The notes under the pieces were generated by a model. That model did no database searches. It saw only the letters and a list, made by a program, of their open reading frames with translations, and was not told where the DNA came from. Below are positions 9,052 through 17,011 of a stretch of DNA of 64,000 bases, piece after piece. The position numbers and the translations under genes are program-made. Every line of letters starts with the position of its first letter. Positions within the stretch are counted from its first letter, which is position 1. This stretch comes from Pseudomonas serboccidentalis (lineage in GTDB: Bacteria > Pseudomonadota > Gammaproteobacteria > Pseudomonadales > Pseudomonadaceae), in contig NZ_CP101655.1 in assembly GCF_028830055.1 (NCBI RefSeq), positions 1,618,880 through 1,682,879 on the forward strand, written 5' to 3'.

Positions 9052-9567
9052 TTAAACGACTGGAGCACGCCAGTCATCGGAACCCGAAGTACCGGATACT
9101 TCGTGGGTCCAGGTGATTTTACGGTAGGTGAACTGCACTTCTTCCAGGTGGGTGAAGTGCGAGTTGCCTGGATCCTGGCAGTTGTGCATTTTGTTGTTGA
9201 TGGCGACGATGATCGCGTCTTCCAGTTTGGTGGTGTAGTAGTGCTCTTGAGTACCTTGAGCCGAAGTACGGAACCACTGGATAACGATTTCGCTCATGCG
9301 CTCGCCGGAGGTCAGAGCGGCTTGCAGCAGAGGCGAAGCCTTGTCGTAGACCTTGGTGATCACAACTGGCTTGTGAACGCGCTGACCGGTTGGCTGACCG
9401 GATTGTGGGTCACGCGGGATGATCACGTCGTGGCTGAAAGCCTGAACCATAACCTGGTCTTCGTGGCCTTCCTGGTAGGTGTTGCCTACGGAGTCAGCAG
9501 TGAAAGCGCCTGCAGTGATCAGGCCTTGTTTTTCGCCGGTAACCGACATGTACGCTGGTGTTGCCAT
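9052..9567 (-). CDS. hcp: T6SS tube protein Hcp (HcpA/Hcp2-like)
   Basis: A 171-aa Hcp, the usual length. It starts MATPAYMSVTGEKQG and has the family core: ITAGAFTADSVGNTYQEGHED, then VMVQAFSHDVIIPRD, KPVVITKVYDKASPLL and a C-terminal FTYRKITWTHE. Hcp hexamers stack into the secreted inner tube and can carry small effectors. AGGAG precedes the ATG. It heads the minus-strand module ending in the VasX-like effector. Upstream sit a sigma-54-like promoter (9638-9653) and three inverted-repeat sites (9740-9861), indicating regulated expression, probably by a bacterial enhancer-binding protein encoded elsewhere in a T6SS main cluster. Confidence 0.96.
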   Translation of the reverse strand: MATPAYMSVTGEKQGLITAGAFTADSVGNTYQEGHEDQVMVQAFSHDVIIPRDPQSGQPTGQRVHKPVVITKVYDKASPLLQAALTSGERMSEIVIQWFRTSAQGTQEHYYTTKLEDAIIVAINNKMHNCQDPGNSHFTHLEEVQFTYRKITWTHEVSGTSGSDDWRAPVV

Positions 9568-9637
9568 GGGGTGCTCTCCTTGCGGAATAATTTAAGGTGC
9601 CCGGGAGGCGAAATCGCCCGGTGGGTGCCTGACTGTT

Positions 9638-9653
9638 ATCAAGGAGCGTGCCA
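9638..9653 (-). promoter_or_regulatory. Putative sigma-54 promoter for hcp
   Basis: Read on the minus strand the sequence is TGGCACGCTCCTTGAT. This matches TGGCAC-N5-TTGCW except at one -12 base (A instead of C). It would start transcription about 60 nt upstream of the hcp ATG. Sigma-54 control of hcp and vgrG operons is known in Vibrio (VasH) and P. aeruginosa (Sfa proteins). Confidence 0.6.
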
Positions 9654-9736
9654 GGTTTGCTGAAGGTCCCGGAATCCGGGGGGTCGACTGCTCTAACCTG
9701 CGGTTTTGCCGATGTTTTCTGCTGAATCGAGGTAGA

Positions 9737-9782
9737 AAGTGCGCAACTTCTTGCGCAGTACTGCGCAAGAAGTTGCGCACTT
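9737..9782. promoter_or_regulatory. 46-bp perfect palindrome, two enhancer-like sites head to head
   Basis: Positions 9737-9759 are the exact reverse complement of 9760-9782. Each half contains an 18-bp site (9740-9757 and 9762-9779) that is itself an inverted repeat, TGCGCAA-N4-TTGCGCA. The sites lie roughly 85-140 bp upstream of the sigma-54-like hcp promoter, the usual range for an activator site. Confidence 0.6.
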
Positions 9783-9843
9783 GGCTGCGAGCCACGCCTA
9801 TCAAGGCTTGCAGCGTGATGGGTGGTCTTTTTTGCCGGACAAG

Positions 9844-9861
9844 TGCGCAAGAAGTTGCGCA
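9844..9861. promoter_or_regulatory. Third copy of the TGCGCAA-N4-TTGCGCA site
   Basis: TGCGCAAGAAGTTGCGCA, identical to 9762-9779. Together with the palindrome at 9737-9782 it makes three copies inside the 407-bp gap between hcp and the divergent PfpI-family gene. I see no gene in this gap. Confidence 0.55.
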
Positions 9862-9974
9862 GTAAGGCCAAGTGCCATCGTCGAGTGGTTGAAACGATCC
9901 GCCCCGCACGAAGGTCAATCACTCACGACCGCGCCAAAGGCGTCTGAACATTCCCCACATCGAGTGAGAGCGAC

Positions 9975-10652
9975 ATGAAAATCCTGATGGTTTTAACGTC
10001 CCACGATCAACTGGGTGATACCGGCAAGAAAACCGGTTTCTGGCTGGAAGAATTCGCCGCGCCGTATTACGTGTTCAAGGACGCCGGCGCGCAACTGACG
10101 CTGGCCTCGCCCAAGGGCGGCCAGCCACCGCTGGACCCGAAGAGTGACGAGCCGGACGCACAGACCGCTGCAACCGAGCGCTTTCGCAAGGACTCCGCCG
10201 CCCAGTCTGCGCTGGCCTCAACGGTCAAACTGGACACGGTGAAGGCCGCGGATTTCGATGCCGTGTTCTATCCCGGCGGCCACGGCCCGCTGTGGGACCT
10301 GGCTGAAGATGGCCATTCCATTGCCTTGATCGAAGCGTTTTACAACGGTGGCAAACCGGTAGCAGCGGTATGTCATGCCCCCGGCGTGCTGCGCCATGTC
10401 AAAGGCGCGGACGGTCAGCCGCTGGTCAACGGTAAGCAGGTAACCGGTTTCACCAACACTGAAGAGGAGGCGGTAGGGCTGACCAACGTGGTGCCGTTTC
10501 TGGTGGAAGATGAACTCAAGGCCAAGGGCGGGATTTTCTCCAAAGGTGCGGACTGGTCGAGCTACACCCGTGAGGACGGGTTGCTGCTGACCGGGCAGAA
10601 TCCGGCGTCGTCGCAAGAGACGGCGTTCGCGTTGTTGTCGCGGTTGCGCTAG
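9975..10652 (+). CDS. DJ-1/PfpI family type 1 glutamine-amidotransferase-like protein
   Basis: A 225-aa cytosolic protein with the DJ-1/PfpI flavodoxin-like fold. It has MKILMVLTSHDQLG at the start, PKGGQPPLDP, a glycine-rich FYPGGHGPLWDL segment and the nucleophile elbow AAVCHAPGVL with its cysteine near residue 136. Relatives are glyoxalase III-like or stress proteins; the substrate cannot be told from the sequence. GAGAGCG precedes the ATG. It is divergent from hcp and is followed by a REP doublet that probably ends the transcript. Confidence 0.88.
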   Translation: MKILMVLTSHDQLGDTGKKTGFWLEEFAAPYYVFKDAGAQLTLASPKGGQPPLDPKSDEPDAQTAATERFRKDSAAQSALASTVKLDTVKAADFDAVFYPGGHGPLWDLAEDGHSIALIEAFYNGGKPVAAVCHAPGVLRHVKGADGQPLVNGKQVTGFTNTEEEAVGLTNVVPFLVEDELKAKGGIFSKGADWSSYTREDGLLLTGQNPASSQETAFALLSRLR

Positions 10653-10662
10653 AAGCAAAAGC

Positions 10663-10740
10663 AAAAGATCGCAGCCTGCGGCAGCTCCTACAGGGGAAAC
10701 ACAATCCATCGGTAGGAGCTGCCGCAGGCTGCGATCTTTT
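10663..10740. repeat. REP doublet (REPIN), family A
   Basis: Two exact 29-bp arms, 10663-10691 and 10712-10740, around a 20-nt spacer. The core is GTAGGAGCTGCCGCAGGC followed by TGCGATCTTTT. It sits between convergent genes. Confidence 0.9.
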
Positions 10741-10746
10741 GATCTA

Positions 10747-12126
10747 TCAGCGCGAAAGCGCTGCCAGACACTCTTCAATCGAACGCCGCTGCGTCTCGGC
10801 ATACAACTCCAGCTCATCAATGGTCGAACGCCCCAGCGCCTGTTCGAACGCCTGGCGGTTCGAGTGTTCGCCATAGTGCGTCTGCGCTGCATCCCCAAGG
10901 TTCGACTGAAAAATCCCCGCGGCGCTGACTGGCAGGAAATCTTCGTACACCAACGGTTCGGCTTTCACATGGCCGTCGCGGAGCAAATCCTCCAGTGACG
11001 CCGACGCGACGCTACCTGCTGTCAGGCCTTTTTCCGTAGCGAAGTAGCGAAAATACGCCAGCCCCTGCTCACGCATGCCTTCGACGCTGTCAGGAAATTC
11101 TCCAAAGTGTTGGGTCATCAGTGCGTTGTAGCGTGCGGCGTTGCCTTCGTTGGGGAAGTCACCGAGTTCATCGCGCGCGGCATTCAGCAAGCGGTCATAT
11201 AGCGCACGGCCCTTGGGCGTCAGCGCTGCACCGCGTTGTTCGATCTCGCCGAAACGGGCGCTGTGGCTGCCGTGGGTGTCGTGCTGGTCGGTGAACGCGA
11301 TCGGCTCGTCCAGCGCCTTGAAACTGGTCTGGCGCAGCAGGATCGGGCAGTGCCGGCGCGGCGGGCCTTCGATCACTGCTTTGGGGGTGATGCCGTGCAC
11401 CGGCATTTGCGCCTGGACGATATCGATGTCCAGCGTGCGCGGGGTCAGGTGATTGATGTGCGGGCCTTTGAACGCCACGACGTCGGCGATCAAACGGTGC
11501 TGGGCGCTGAGGGTCTGGTACTGCGCAGCGGTGACGGTTGCGCTGTGATGCCAGCGAAAGGTCTCCAGTGCCTGTAGGACGAATTCCGCCGCTTCATCTT
11601 CATTCAGGCCGCCGGCCGCCTCGGCCTGCTCGATCAACCTTAGCGCTTGCGTAGTAAAGATCGAACGTTGGTTCAACACCGATACGGCAAACGCGCGTAA
11701 CTCGGGATCCTCGATCAACTCCAGGCGCAGCAGAGAAGTGAACACCCTAAACGGACTGACTTGCAGCGCCGCTTCATGCACTGCGCGAAACGCCGTGGAG
11801 TGCACCGGCACACCCGCCGGGGTCAGGTCGTAATAGCCCACCGGTTGCATGCCCATCACCGCGAACAGGCGGGCGAGGGTTGCCAGCTCTTTGGCCGTGC
11901 CGACGCGGATGGCGCCGTGGCGCTCCATGTCCAGACGCTCGATCTCACCGGTGCTGTGCAGCTGTCGGGCGATTTGCGGTTCGCGGGCCAGCACCTCGCG
12001 GTTGGTCTGTTCCACCAGTTCCATCAGCGCGCCGTACAACGGCACTTCTTCGCGGTACATGTCGGACATCGCTTTGGAGAAGCGTTGGCGGATCAGGTCG
12101 GGACTGACGAAAGGCTGCACGGTCAT
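10747..12126 (-). CDS. hglS: 2-oxoadipate dioxygenase/decarboxylase HglS (DUF1338)
   Basis: A 459-aa DUF1338 protein. Recognisable stretches are REEVPLYGALMELV, ERHGAIRVGTAKEL, FRAVHEAALQVSPFRVFTSL, then VAFKGPHINHLTPRTLDID and RQTSFKAL, with a conserved YEDFLPVSAAGIFQSNL near the C-terminus. In P. putida this Fe(II) enzyme converts 2-oxoadipate to D-2-hydroxyglutarate during D-lysine catabolism, releasing CO2. The ATG at 12126 begins MTVQPFVSPDLIR; the 23 extra upstream codons do not look native. It lies 88 bp downstream of glcF on the same strand, possibly in the same transcript. FAD-linked oxidases such as GlcD are related to D-2-hydroxyglutarate dehydrogenases, but the full GlcDEF set argues that the neighbour is glycolate oxidase. 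Confidence 0.9.
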   Translation of the reverse strand: MTVQPFVSPDLIRQRFSKAMSDMYREEVPLYGALMELVEQTNREVLAREPQIARQLHSTGEIERLDMERHGAIRVGTAKELATLARLFAVMGMQPVGYYDLTPAGVPVHSTAFRAVHEAALQVSPFRVFTSLLRLELIEDPELRAFAVSVLNQRSIFTTQALRLIEQAEAAGGLNEDEAAEFVLQALETFRWHHSATVTAAQYQTLSAQHRLIADVVAFKGPHINHLTPRTLDIDIVQAQMPVHGITPKAVIEGPPRRHCPILLRQTSFKALDEPIAFTDQHDTHGSHSARFGEIEQRGAALTPKGRALYDRLLNAARDELGDFPNEGNAARYNALMTQHFGEFPDSVEGMREQGLAYFRYFATEKGLTAGSVASASLEDLLRDGHVKAEPLVYEDFLPVSAAGIFQSNLGDAAQTHYGEHSNRQAFEQALGRSTIDELELYAETQRRSIEECLAALSR

Positions 12127-12214
12127 GAAAAAAATTCCTGCCACGGTCACGTAAAGGATGGAGGAAAAGATCGCAGCCTTCGCCGGCGGCGACAAACGAA
12201 GAATCCTACGAACT

Positions 12215-13435
12215 TCATTCTGCCAACGACTGATCCACCAGTTCGATCCAGTGCATAACCGGTGTGCGTCCGGCGCCGGCCAGATGATTCTGGCAACCGA
12301 TGTTGGAGGTGACGATCAGCTCCGGGCGACCGCTCTCCAATGCATTTAGGCGGTTGTCGCGCAGTTGCCGGGCGAGAGTCGGTTGCGTCAGCGAATAGGT
12401 GCCCGCCGAACCGCAACACAGATGACCGTCCGGCACGGGCATGAGATTAAATCCGAGTCGGGTCAGCACCGCCTCCACCGCGCCGCCGAGTTTCAGTGCG
12501 TGTTGCAGGGTGCAGGGGCAGTGCACGGCGATCCGCCGTTGGGTGGCGGCGCACACCTGTTCCAGGGGTTCCTGCGCGAGGATCTGCACCAGATCCAGCG
12601 TCCGTTCGCTGATCTGCCGCGCCTTGTCGGCGTAGCGCGGATCCTGCGCCAGCAAATGCCCGTAATCCTTGATGAACGCGCCGCAACCGCTGGCCGTCTG
12701 CACGATGGCTTGCGCGCCGTTTTCCAGGTGTGGCCACCAGGCGTCGATGTTCTGCCGGGCGCGATCGAGGCCCTTGGCCTGGGCGTCGAGGTGATAGTCC
12801 AGCGCGCCACAGCAACCCGCCTCGGCCACCGGAGTGACGCTGATCCCCAGCCGATCGAGCACCCGCGCCGTGGCGTCGTTGGTGTTCGGCGACAGGCCCG
12901 GTTGCACGCAGCCTTCGAGCAGCAGCACCCGACGCGCATGGCGCGGAGCAGGGCGTGTGCCGGACACTGGCGCGCGTTGCGGCAATTTGCTTTCGAACAT
13001 CCGCGGTAACAGCGGCCGGAACGTTGCGCCAACCCGCAGCAATCCCTTGAACACCCCAGGATTCGGCGCCAGTGCGCGCAAGCCCTCGCGCAACAAACGC
13101 TGGGCAGCGGGGCGCGGCACGGCCTGATCGACCACCGCCCGGCCGATATCGAGCAGATTGTGATAATCGACGCCGGAAGGACAGGTGGTTTCGCAGTTGC
13201 GGCAGGACAGGCAGCGATCCAGATGCAGTTGAGTCTGCGCGGTGGCCGGTGCGCCTTCGAGCACTTGCTTGATCAGGTAGATGCGCCCGCGCGGCCCGTC
13301 GAGTTCATCGCCGAGCAACTGATAGGTCGGGCAGGTCGCGTTGCAAAACCCGCAATGCACGCAGGTCCGCAGAATTTTTTCCGCCTCGGCAGCACGCGGC
13401 AGTTGTCGGGCTTGTTCGCTGAGGGTGGTTTGCAT
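12215..13435 (-). CDS. glcF: Glycolate oxidase iron-sulfur subunit GlcF
   Basis: A 406-aa protein with two N-terminal 4Fe-4S motifs, CVHCGFCNATCP (about residue 20) and CLSCRNCETTCP (about residue 70). Two C-terminal CCG-type domains follow, with GCCGALDYH and LCCGSAGTYSL. It passes electrons from the GlcD/GlcE flavoproteins to the membrane quinone pool. The ATG at 13435 directly follows the glcE stop (13438-13440), so the genes are coupled. A longer upstream frame overlaps glcE and is not credible. The product is MQTTLSEQARQ onward, matching normal GlcF length. Confidence 0.95.
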   Translation of the reverse strand: MQTTLSEQARQLPRAAEAEKILRTCVHCGFCNATCPTYQLLGDELDGPRGRIYLIKQVLEGAPATAQTQLHLDRCLSCRNCETTCPSGVDYHNLLDIGRAVVDQAVPRPAAQRLLREGLRALAPNPGVFKGLLRVGATFRPLLPRMFESKLPQRAPVSGTRPAPRHARRVLLLEGCVQPGLSPNTNDATARVLDRLGISVTPVAEAGCCGALDYHLDAQAKGLDRARQNIDAWWPHLENGAQAIVQTASGCGAFIKDYGHLLAQDPRYADKARQISERTLDLVQILAQEPLEQVCAATQRRIAVHCPCTLQHALKLGGAVEAVLTRLGFNLMPVPDGHLCCGSAGTYSLTQPTLARQLRDNRLNALESGRPELIVTSNIGCQNHLAGAGRTPVMHWIELVDQSLAE

Positions 13436-13437
13436 GG

Positions 13438-14487
13438 CTAGAACTCCGCGTACATCCGGCCGGGGTTGAACAGCCCTTGCGGGTCGAGTTGCGCCTTGAG
13501 CTGCCGGTGGTAGCGCAGCAATGCCGGGGCCAGTGGCTGGAACGGTGTGTCGCTGGCGCCATGGGTGAAGCAGGTGGCGTGGCCGCCAAGTTCCTGGGCG
13601 AGGATCTGAATGTGTTCGTGATCGGATTTCAGCCAGCGTTGCGCGCCGGCCCAATCGATCAACTGCTGGCCGGGCCAGTCTTGCGGCCCGAGATTGTTCG
13701 GCAGCGACAGGCGCCACAGTGGCAGGCCCTCGTCAAAAAATGCCAGACGTTGCTCGTTCAACTCACGCCAGAACCCCGAGTCCAGCGGTTCGCCGCCGAG
13801 CCGTTGATGGGCGGCGGTCACCGAGCCTTCGCCGCCCTCAAGGCGCAGATACAGGCTTTGCCCGTCGTGACAGGCGCCGCTGATCGGCAAAGGTTGCTGG
13901 CCCCATTCGGCCAGCCTGGCCAGCGCCCGTGTGCAGTCGATATCGAGGCGGATGCTCAGGCATTGACGCGGTTTCGGCAGGACTTTCAATGAGACTTCGG
14001 TGAGCACGCCGAGGCAGCCGAAACTGCCGGTCAACAGGCGCGAGAGGTCGTAGCCGGCGACGTTTTTCATCACTTCGCCGCCAAAACGCAGATGCTCGCC
14101 GAGACCGGTGATCACCCGGGTGCCGAGGACAAAATCGCGCACCGAGCCGGACCATGGCCGCCGTGGCCCGGACAGTCCGGTGGCGATCATCCCGCCGACC
14201 GTGGCGCTGTCGCCGAAGGCCGGCGGCTCGCACGGCAGCATTTGCCCGGCCGCGTCGAGCGCCTCCAGCAACTCGCGCAACGGCGTACCGGCGCGCACGC
14301 TGACCACCAGCTCCGTCGGTTCGTAGCGCACGATGCCGCGATGCACGCGGGTGTCGAGCACCTCACCGGCCACCTCGCGGCCGAGGAACGCCTTGCTGTT
14401 GCCACCCTGGATTTTCAGCGGCGTGGCGTTGGCCCGGGCCTCGTTGACCTGATCGAGCAGGGCGCTGCTGGCGTCGACGTCAGCCAT
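13438..14487 (-). CDS. glcE: Glycolate oxidase FAD-binding subunit GlcE
   Basis: A 349-aa FAD-binding PCMH-type protein, shorter than GlcD as expected. It has IQGGNSKAFLGRE, the flavin-binding segment FGDSATVGGMIATGLSGPRR, and VMKNVAGYDLSRLLTGSFG. GlcE forms the glycolate oxidase complex with GlcD and GlcF and oxidises glycolate to glyoxylate. Its ATG overlaps the glcD TGA (ATGA at 14487), and its TAG sits just before the glcF start, so glcDEF is one tightly coupled operon. Confidence 0.95.
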   Translation of the reverse strand: MADVDASSALLDQVNEARANATPLKIQGGNSKAFLGREVAGEVLDTRVHRGIVRYEPTELVVSVRAGTPLRELLEALDAAGQMLPCEPPAFGDSATVGGMIATGLSGPRRPWSGSVRDFVLGTRVITGLGEHLRFGGEVMKNVAGYDLSRLLTGSFGCLGVLTEVSLKVLPKPRQCLSIRLDIDCTRALARLAEWGQQPLPISGACHDGQSLYLRLEGGEGSVTAAHQRLGGEPLDSGFWRELNEQRLAFFDEGLPLWRLSLPNNLGPQDWPGQQLIDWAGAQRWLKSDHEHIQILAQELGGHATCFTHGASDTPFQPLAPALLRYHRQLKAQLDPQGLFNPGRMYAEF

Positions 14488-15986
14488 CAGAAACGCTCCA
14501 GATCAGGGAACGGCAGTTGCCCTGCATGAATGTGCATGGCGCCGAATTCGGCGCAGCGATGCAGGGTCGGGATGTTCTTGCCGGGGTTGAGCAGGCCTCG
14601 CGGGTCGAACGCGGTTTTGACCGCGTGGAACAGGGTCAGCTCGGCGCTGTTGAATTGCGCGCACATCTGATTGATTTTCTCGCGGCCGACCCCGTGTTCG
14701 CCGGTGATGCTGCCGCCGACCTGCACGCACAGTTCCAGAATCTTTCCGCCCAACGCTTCAGCGCGATGCAGTTCGCCCGGCTGGTTGGCGTCGAACAGGA
14801 TCAACGGGTGCATGTTGCCGTCGCCGGCATGGAACACGTTGGCGACGCGCAAGCCGTATTCGGCGCCGAGGCGGGCGATGCCTTGCAGTACGCCGGGCAA
14901 TTCGCGGCGCGGGATGGTGCCGTCCATGCAGTAGTAATCCGGTGACAGGCGGCCGATGGCCGGAAAGGCGTTTTTGCGCCCGGCCCAGAAACGCACGCGC
15001 TCGGCTTCGTCACGGGCCTGACGCACCTCGCTGGCGCCTGCCTGGAGCATGACCTCGCGGACCCGCAGGCAATCATCGTGGACATCGGCTTCGACGCCAT
15101 CAAGTTCGCACAACAGGATCGCCTCGGCATCGACCGGGTAACCGGCGTGAATGAAATCTTCGGCGGCGCGGATCGCCAGGTTGTCCATCATCTCCAGGCC
15201 GCCGGGGATGATGCCTGCAGCGATGATGTCGGCCACGGCGCGGCCAGCCTTTTCCACTGAGTCGAAACTGGCCAGCAAGACCTTGGCGACTTGCGGCTTG
15301 GGCAGCAGTTTGACCGTGACTTCGGTGATGATCCCCAACAAACCTTCGGAGCCGGTGAACAGCGCCAGCAAATCAAAACCCGGCGCATCGAGGGCGTCGC
15401 TGCCCAGTGTCAGGCGTTCGCCTTCGATGCTCAGCACTTCGATCTTCAGCAGGTTGTGTACGGTCAGGCCGTACTTGAGGCAATGCACGCCCCCGGCGTT
15501 TTCCGCGACGTTGCCGCCGATCGAGCAAGCGATCTGCGACGAAGGATCCGGTGCGTAATACAGGCCGAACGGTGCGGCGGCCTGGGAAATCGCCAGATTG
15601 CGCACCCCGGGCTGAACCCGCGCGGTGCGGGCCGCCGGGTCGATGTGCAGGATGTTGTTGAACCGCGCCATCACCAGCAGGAGGCCTTTTTCCAGCGGCA
15701 GCGCGCCGCCCGACAGCCCGGTGCCTGCCCCTCGGGCAACCACCGGCACGCTGTGTTGATGGCAGAGTTTGAGCAGGGTCTGCACTTGGTCGAGTCGCCG
15801 GGGCAGCGCCACTAGCATTGGCGTGGTGCGATAGGCCGACAGCCCGTCGCACTCGTAAGGCTTGAGCTCGTCTTCGCGCCAGAGAATGTCGAGATCGGGC
15901 ACGGCGTGCTGCAAGGCCTTGAGCAGCTCGGCCTTGTTCACCTCCGGTAACGGGCCGTCGAGGCGCTCGTCGTAGAGAATGTTCAT
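14487..15986 (-). CDS. glcD: Glycolate oxidase catalytic subunit GlcD
   Basis: A 499-aa FAD-linked oxidase. The PCMH FAD-binding domain includes VVARGAGTGLSGGALP and SIGGNVAENAGGVHCLKYG. The C-terminal domain has NVFHAGDGNMHPLILFD and GSITGEHGVGREK, the histidines expected in D-2-hydroxyacid oxidases of the GlcD/LDH-D class. It catalyses glycolate to glyoxylate with electrons passed to the respiratory chain. No glcC regulator is visible next to it. The gene begins 77 bp after the alpha/beta-hydrolase stop on the same strand. Confidence 0.95.
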   Translation of the reverse strand: MNILYDERLDGPLPEVNKAELLKALQHAVPDLDILWREDELKPYECDGLSAYRTTPMLVALPRRLDQVQTLLKLCHQHSVPVVARGAGTGLSGGALPLEKGLLLVMARFNNILHIDPAARTARVQPGVRNLAISQAAAPFGLYYAPDPSSQIACSIGGNVAENAGGVHCLKYGLTVHNLLKIEVLSIEGERLTLGSDALDAPGFDLLALFTGSEGLLGIITEVTVKLLPKPQVAKVLLASFDSVEKAGRAVADIIAAGIIPGGLEMMDNLAIRAAEDFIHAGYPVDAEAILLCELDGVEADVHDDCLRVREVMLQAGASEVRQARDEAERVRFWAGRKNAFPAIGRLSPDYYCMDGTIPRRELPGVLQGIARLGAEYGLRVANVFHAGDGNMHPLILFDANQPGELHRAEALGGKILELCVQVGGSITGEHGVGREKINQMCAQFNSAELTLFHAVKTAFDPRGLLNPGKNIPTLHRCAEFGAMHIHAGQLPFPDLERF

Positions 15987-16063
15987 TGCGACCCCATCTC
16001 ACTTGGCGGATGACCTCCTCGCCACAATAAGTTTGTTCTCCGCGGGCTCAGCATGGGTCCAGG

Positions 16064-16990
16064 TCATCGCTGGTTCCCCAGAAACTCCCGATACAACCGC
16101 GCCGTGTTGGTCGGTTGTTCGACCATCGGCATGTGCCCGACGCCGTCCCACACGTCGACCCGCAGGTTGGCGATGCCCTTGCTCCAGATCGGCACGCTGC
16201 TGACGTCGATCAAGCGGTCCTTGCGTCCCCACAACAGCAGCGCCGGGCATTTGATCTCGGCCAGTTTCGGCTCCATTGGCGGGCTGGCGCGAAAATCACG
16301 GAAGATCTCTTCCAGTTCGTCGCGCTGGCGTTCGTAACGCTGGGCGATGGCGTCCAGGATCAACTTGGGCACCCACGGTGGCGAGGCCATGGTCATGGCA
16401 TACAACTGGCGGAATTCTTCCCGGGAATTGATCAGAAACGGGTTATGCCCGCGGGCCAGATGGCGCTCCATGTCGCTGGCCTCCGGTGCGGTGACGCCGG
16501 CCGGGTCGATCAGCGCTACCGAGGCAATCCGGTCCGGGTAGGTCGCCGCCAGCCACGCCGCGATGTAGCCGCCCATCGAGTTGCCTATCACGTGGACTTT
16601 CTCCACGCCGCACACGTCGAGCAGTTGGATCATGCGTTTGGCCTGCAGTGGAATGTCGTAGCCGCCACCGGCCTTGAAGCCGGTTTCACCGTGACCGGCG
16701 ATGTCCGGAATGATCACCCGGTACTGGCGGACAAAATGCCGGGCGAAGCGCAGCCACAGGTTCTTGTCGGCGCTGTAGCCGTGCAGCATGAGGATCGCGC
16801 TCGCCGCTTCATAGGGGCCGCCTTGCCACGTCGATACGCTCATTTCGGCGATTGGCACCTCGATTTTGTGCAATTTATACAGCTTGGCTTCGAGGGCCAT
16901 GCTCAGGTCGTACAGCCAATGGCCGACCGCCGGGTAACTCAACCAGCTCCAGGCCACGAAAACCGCGAGAGCGACAAACAGCAAAAGCAT
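16064..16990 (-). CDS. Membrane-anchored alpha/beta-hydrolase
   Basis: A 308-aa hydrolase. An N-terminal hydrophobic segment (residues 1-25, MLLLFVALAVFVAWSWL) looks like a membrane anchor. The fold is marked by LMLHGYSADKN (oxyanion region), the nucleophile elbow GNSMGGY, an acid in LLWGRKDRLID and the catalytic histidine in GVGHMPMVEQP. The substrate is probably an ester or lipid but is not determined. AAGGA precedes the ATG. It starts 21 bp after the flavin monooxygenase stop, so the two are probably one operon; a Baeyer-Villiger oxidation followed by ester hydrolysis would be a logical pathway, which is inference. Confidence 0.85.
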   Translation of the reverse strand: MLLLFVALAVFVAWSWLSYPAVGHWLYDLSMALEAKLYKLHKIEVPIAEMSVSTWQGGPYEAASAILMLHGYSADKNLWLRFARHFVRQYRVIIPDIAGHGETGFKAGGGYDIPLQAKRMIQLLDVCGVEKVHVIGNSMGGYIAAWLAATYPDRIASVALIDPAGVTAPEASDMERHLARGHNPFLINSREEFRQLYAMTMASPPWVPKLILDAIAQRYERQRDELEEIFRDFRASPPMEPKLAEIKCPALLLWGRKDRLIDVSSVPIWSKGIANLRVDVWDGVGHMPMVEQPTNTARLYREFLGNQR

Positions 16991-17011
16991 CGACGTCTTC
17001 CTTTTACGTGT

